Of a stretch of DNA of 7,870 nt, positions 6,009 through 7,870 are shown piece after piece (the first letter of the stretch is position 1; each line of letters begins with the position of its first letter). The DNA comes from Chromobacteriaceae bacterium (lineage in GTDB: Bacteria; Pseudomonadota; Gammaproteobacteria; Burkholderiales; Aquaspirillaceae): NCBI GenBank assembly GCA_030151505.1, contig JASLDQ010000140.1, forward strand, positions 1 through 7,870, read 5' to 3'. The notes under the pieces are model-generated. The model was given only the letters and a program-made list of their open reading frames with translations, was not told the origin of the DNA and made no database searches. The position numbers and the translations under genes are program-made.

Positions 6009-7331
6009 TCAGAACGCGATCCAGGTGTAGAGATAGGTCGTGTTGTTGTCGCGGGCGTCGCGGCCGTTGCCGTCGTAATTGCTGGCGGCCCCCAGGTACT
6101 TCCAGTAGCCGGTGTACTGCAGCGCCACCCGCCAGAACGGGAAGATCATATAGTCCAGCTCGGCGATGTAGCCGCGGGTGTCGGGGCTGTTGGTGACCGG
6201 GAAGGCCACGCTGTCGTTCGAGCCGCGCTGGTCGAAGTAGGCGAGGGTGGCGCCGTACTGGCGCTGGAACCAGTACGAGCCTTTTAACCGGAACGAGTCG
6301 AGCTCGCTGCTCGAATCCTGCCGGTCGGCCCCGACATGGGAAGCATCCCAGCTGGCACGCTCGTGGATCAGCGCGGCCTGGGCGGTGGCCGAGTGCGGCT
6401 CGGACAGGTACTGGTACTGCAGGTCGACGCCGAGGTCGCGGAAATGGTCGGTGGGCGAACTGCTGTCGTTCGGGTCGATGTTCACCCGGGCATCGAGGCC
6501 GAAGGTGCCGGCCGCCAGCGAGTGCGGTCCCCAGTCGCGGTTGAAGGCGAAGCGCCAGTAGGGATTGGTGCCCTTGAGGCGGCTGCCGATGTCCACGCCC
6601 TGGCTGAGCACCGAGAACACCCCGTCGGCGCTGCGATAGCCGCCCAGCTCGACATACCAGGACTTGTTGAGGAAGGCGTAGGCGCTCAGCCCCGCCGCCT
6701 GCTGCGCCAGCCCGCCTTCGATCAGCGTGGCGGGCGGGGCGATGCCCCAGACCCCGGCCATGCGCGAGGACTGGAACGGGTAGGCGAACGCCGGCGTCGA
6801 GTTCCACACGTCCTGCACCGTGGGGTTGTTGTTGAGCGTCAACCCGTAGATCAGGTCCAGCTCCTGGCGGGAGATATGGTCGACCAGGCGGATGTCGTTG
6901 TTGTCGACCGAAGTGTGGCCCGAGAACTGGGTGGTGCCGTCCGGCTGCGGCTTGGCGTTCAGGTTGTTGTAGGTCCACTGCGAGAACAGGCCGACGTGGT
7001 CCGACAGCTTGCCGGCCACGAACACGCTGCCGCCCTCCAGCACCGGGTCGCCGTTTTTGGGAAACGCCGAGTCGTTGCCCTGGGTGTTGCCGACCCGGCT
7101 GACCGAGCCGACGGCCATGGCCGCCAGCGGGAACAGCTGGGTCGTGCCGAGGGTGTAGCCGGACAGCTTGAATAGCCGCCCATAAGGCGTCAGTTCGGGA
7201 AAGCTGACGTGGCAGGCCACGCATGCCTGCCCGGTCTGGCGGGCATAACTCGGCACCGCGTGCGCCAGCCCCGGCAACAGCAGCGCCAACAGCGTGCCGC
7301 CAGCCCACTTCGACATCCGCTCCCAACGCAT
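6009..7331 (-). CDS. Fused monohaem cytochrome c / outer-membrane beta-barrel protein (Cyc2-like architecture)
   Basis: A 440-residue protein with one haem and a long beta-rich remainder. A signal peptide (about residues 1-25, cleaved after AHA) leads straight into 'VPSYARQTGQACVACHVSF' with a single haem c site CVACH at 37-41, then 'PELTPYGRLFKLSGYTLG'. From about residue 65 the sequence alternates polar and hydrophobic residues in many short amphipathic strands rich in Tyr, Trp, Gly, Asn and Asp, and it ends in 'TTYLYTWIAF', a C-terminal aromatic beta-signal for outer-membrane insertion. An N-terminal CxxCH domain joined to a porin-like barrel is the plan of Cyc2, the fused cytochrome-porin of iron oxidisers. 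Proteins of this length and start, labelled only 'cytochrome c', also occur in Burkholderiales that are not known iron oxidisers, so iron oxidation must not be assumed. The start at 7331 is chosen for the strong GGGGAGG site a few bases upstream; Met6 is an alternative. It is the first gene of the operon. The family fold call is good; the electron partner outside the cell is unknown. Confidence 0.85.
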   Translation of the reverse strand: MRWERMSKWAGGTLLALLLPGLAHAVPSYARQTGQACVACHVSFPELTPYGRLFKLSGYTLGTTQLFPLAAMAVGSVSRVGNTQGNDSAFPKNGDPVLEGGSVFVAGKLSDHVGLFSQWTYNNLNAKPQPDGTTQFSGHTSVDNNDIRLVDHISRQELDLIYGLTLNNNPTVQDVWNSTPAFAYPFQSSRMAGVWGIAPPATLIEGGLAQQAAGLSAYAFLNKSWYVELGGYRSADGVFSVLSQGVDIGSRLKGTNPYWRFAFNRDWGPHSLAAGTFGLDARVNIDPNDSSSPTDHFRDLGVDLQYQYLSEPHSATAQAALIHERASWDASHVGADRQDSSSELDSFRLKGSYWFQRQYGATLAYFDQRGSNDSVAFPVTNSPDTRGYIAELDYMIFPFWRVALQYTGYWKYLGAASNYDGNGRDARDNNTTYLYTWIAF

Positions 7332-7351
7332 GGCGTCCTCCCCGGGATCAA

Positions 7352-7371
7352 GCCGGGTTTTTGCCCCCGGC
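7352..7371 (-). promoter_or_regulatory. 5'-leader hairpin before the cytochrome-barrel gene
   Basis: A perfect 6-base inverted repeat, GCCGGG (7352-7357) and CCCGGC (7366-7371), with an 8-base loop that reads GGCAAAAA on the minus strand. If transcription starts near 7374, this stem-loop sits almost at the mRNA 5' end, 20 bases upstream of the start codon and just before the ribosome-binding site. It could stabilise the message or affect initiation. If transcription starts further upstream, it could instead be an internal leader structure. Confidence 0.35.
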
Positions 7372-7410
7372 ATACCTGACGGTATAGAGCAGCGTGGCCG
7401 ACTATGGCAG
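7372..7410 (-). promoter_or_regulatory. Candidate sigma70-like promoter with overlapping operator-like palindrome
   Basis: On the minus strand, CTGCCA (7410-7405; 4 of 6 to TTGACA) and TATACC (7386-7381; 4 of 6 to TATAAT) are 18 bases apart, which would start transcription near 7374, about 43 bases before the cytochrome ATG. The -10 box lies inside the perfect inverted repeat ATACC-TGAC-GGTAT (7372-7385, plus strand), a good position for a repressor or activator to act. The promoter match is modest and in GC-rich DNA could be chance; the palindrome is exact. Confidence 0.35.
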
Positions 7411-7591
7411 CGCGTTTTTCGGCGCGAGGTTGACCGTGGGCATGCCGGCTGGAACCGAGCGATCGGGGCGGTCCGTCCTCTCCACGACGAGGCGCCCGGC
7501 CGGTACCGGGTCGACACGGCCCGGTCTGGCGCCGAGCGAGGGCCGAATTCACGCTTTCCGCCGGCAGGCGGAGAAGCAGTCACGGGGCCCT

Positions 7592-7870
7592 TCATCGGCG
7601 GCGCACCCACCATTTCCGCGCCTCTTCCAGCGCCAGCAGCAGCGCTGCAAACGGCAGGATGAACAGCCAGACGCTGCGGTCGAGCGGCGCGGTGCCGAAC
7701 AGGGCGTTGCCCCACGGCGAGTAGACAATGAACAGGACGGACAGCGCGGCAAAGCCCACCCCGCTGACGATCAGGCGGTTGTCCAGCCAGCGCATGGCAA
7801 ACACCGAGCGGCGTGCGCTGCGGCACAGGAAGACGTTGACCATCTGCAGCGCGATGATCGCGCCCAGGCA
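7592..7870 (-). CDS. Cation-transporting P-type ATPase, C-terminal end (5' part outside window)
   Basis: The frame is open to the right edge; 92 residues of the C-terminus are visible. They begin 'CLGAIIALQMVNVFLCRSAR', the conserved 'Q..NVF.CRS' element between the late membrane helices of P2-type cation ATPases (the Cation_ATPase_C region). Two more hydrophobic helices follow (about visible residues 33-50 and 67-82) around 'SPWGNALFGTAPLD', and the protein ends in 'LEEARKWWVRRR', a positively charged cytoplasmic tail. The catalytic DKTGT and nucleotide-binding regions lie outside the window, so the transported ion cannot be told. It points the same way as the cytochrome-exporter operon but is 260 bases upstream, so co-transcription is uncertain. 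Confidence 0.85.
   Translation of the reverse strand, partial: CLGAIIALQMVNVFLCRSARRSVFAMRWLDNRLIVSGVGFAALSVLFIVYSPWGNALFGTAPLDRSVWLFILPFAALLLALEEARKWWVRRR

Larger units (their letters stand above)
7332..7591 (-). other. Leader/intergenic region upstream of the six-gene operon
   Basis: A 260-base gap between the end of the P-type ATPase gene and the first cytochrome gene, both on the minus strand. No gene was found in it. Near the cytochrome start it holds a candidate promoter, a palindrome, a hairpin and a strong ribosome-binding site, listed separately. Closer to the ATPase stop there is a 5-base-stem inverted repeat CCGCC/GGCGG (7558-7571) without a U-run, and the 10-base palindrome CCGGTACCGG (7500-7509). 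None is a convincing terminator, so some read-through from the ATPase gene is possible. Confidence 0.55.

Noticed and set aside
5998..7326. In-frame upstream extension of the dihaem cytochrome to a 644-residue protein
   Set aside because: The extension is an Arg/Gly/Pro-rich antiframe of the cytochrome-barrel gene on the same strand. The signal peptide and ribosome-binding site place the real start at 5997.
1..7870. CRISPR array, tRNA/rRNA genes, transposase genes or insertion-sequence ends
   Set aside because: No regularly spaced repeats, cloverleaf-like sequence, recombinase motif or paired terminal repeats with target duplications were seen on reading both strands.

Overview
The window is a GC-rich, densely coded stretch of a Gram-negative chromosome, most likely a beta- or gammaproteobacterium. 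The evidence is an outer-membrane beta-barrel ending in phenylalanine, an RND-type outer-membrane factor with a lipobox, a two-haem cytochrome c4-like protein, and strong GC bias at third codon positions. The species cannot be named from this window.

Layout: positions 1-432 (+) hold the C-terminal part of an AraC-family regulator whose start lies outside the window. Positions 433-866 are a non-coding stretch between convergent genes, less GC-rich on its left side, with two good inverted repeats on its right side. Positions 867-7331 (-) hold six tightly packed genes that look like one operon, in transcription order: (1) a fused monohaem cytochrome c / outer-membrane beta-barrel protein (7331-6009); (2) a dihaem periplasmic cytochrome c4-like protein (5997-5392); (3) a MacB/LolD-type ABC ATPase (5347-4652); (4) an HlyD/MacA-type membrane-fusion protein (4655-3531); (5) a NodT/TolC-type outer-membrane efflux lipoprotein (3517-2024); (6) a DevC/MacB-like FtsX permease (2027-867). 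The junctions are an 11-base gap, a 44-base gap, an ATGA overlap, a 13-base gap and another ATGA overlap. Positions 7592-7870 (-) are the C-terminal end of a cation-transporting P-type ATPase that enters from beyond the right edge.

How the genes may work together: genes 3-6 supply every part of a tripartite ABC exporter (ATPase, permease, periplasmic adaptor, outer-membrane channel), of the MacAB-TolC/DevBCA mechanotransmission type. Genes 1-2 look like a one-piece electron path across the outer membrane (a haem domain attached to its own barrel, the Cyc2-like plan) plus a soluble periplasmic carrier. Putting both under one apparent promoter is the most notable thing here. It suggests either export of a redox-active or metal-binding compound coupled to outer-membrane electron transfer, or a shared stress or metal response. 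That link is inference from gene order only. The 260-base leader before gene 1 holds a candidate sigma70-like promoter overlapped by a short perfect palindrome, then a hairpin, then a strong ribosome-binding site.
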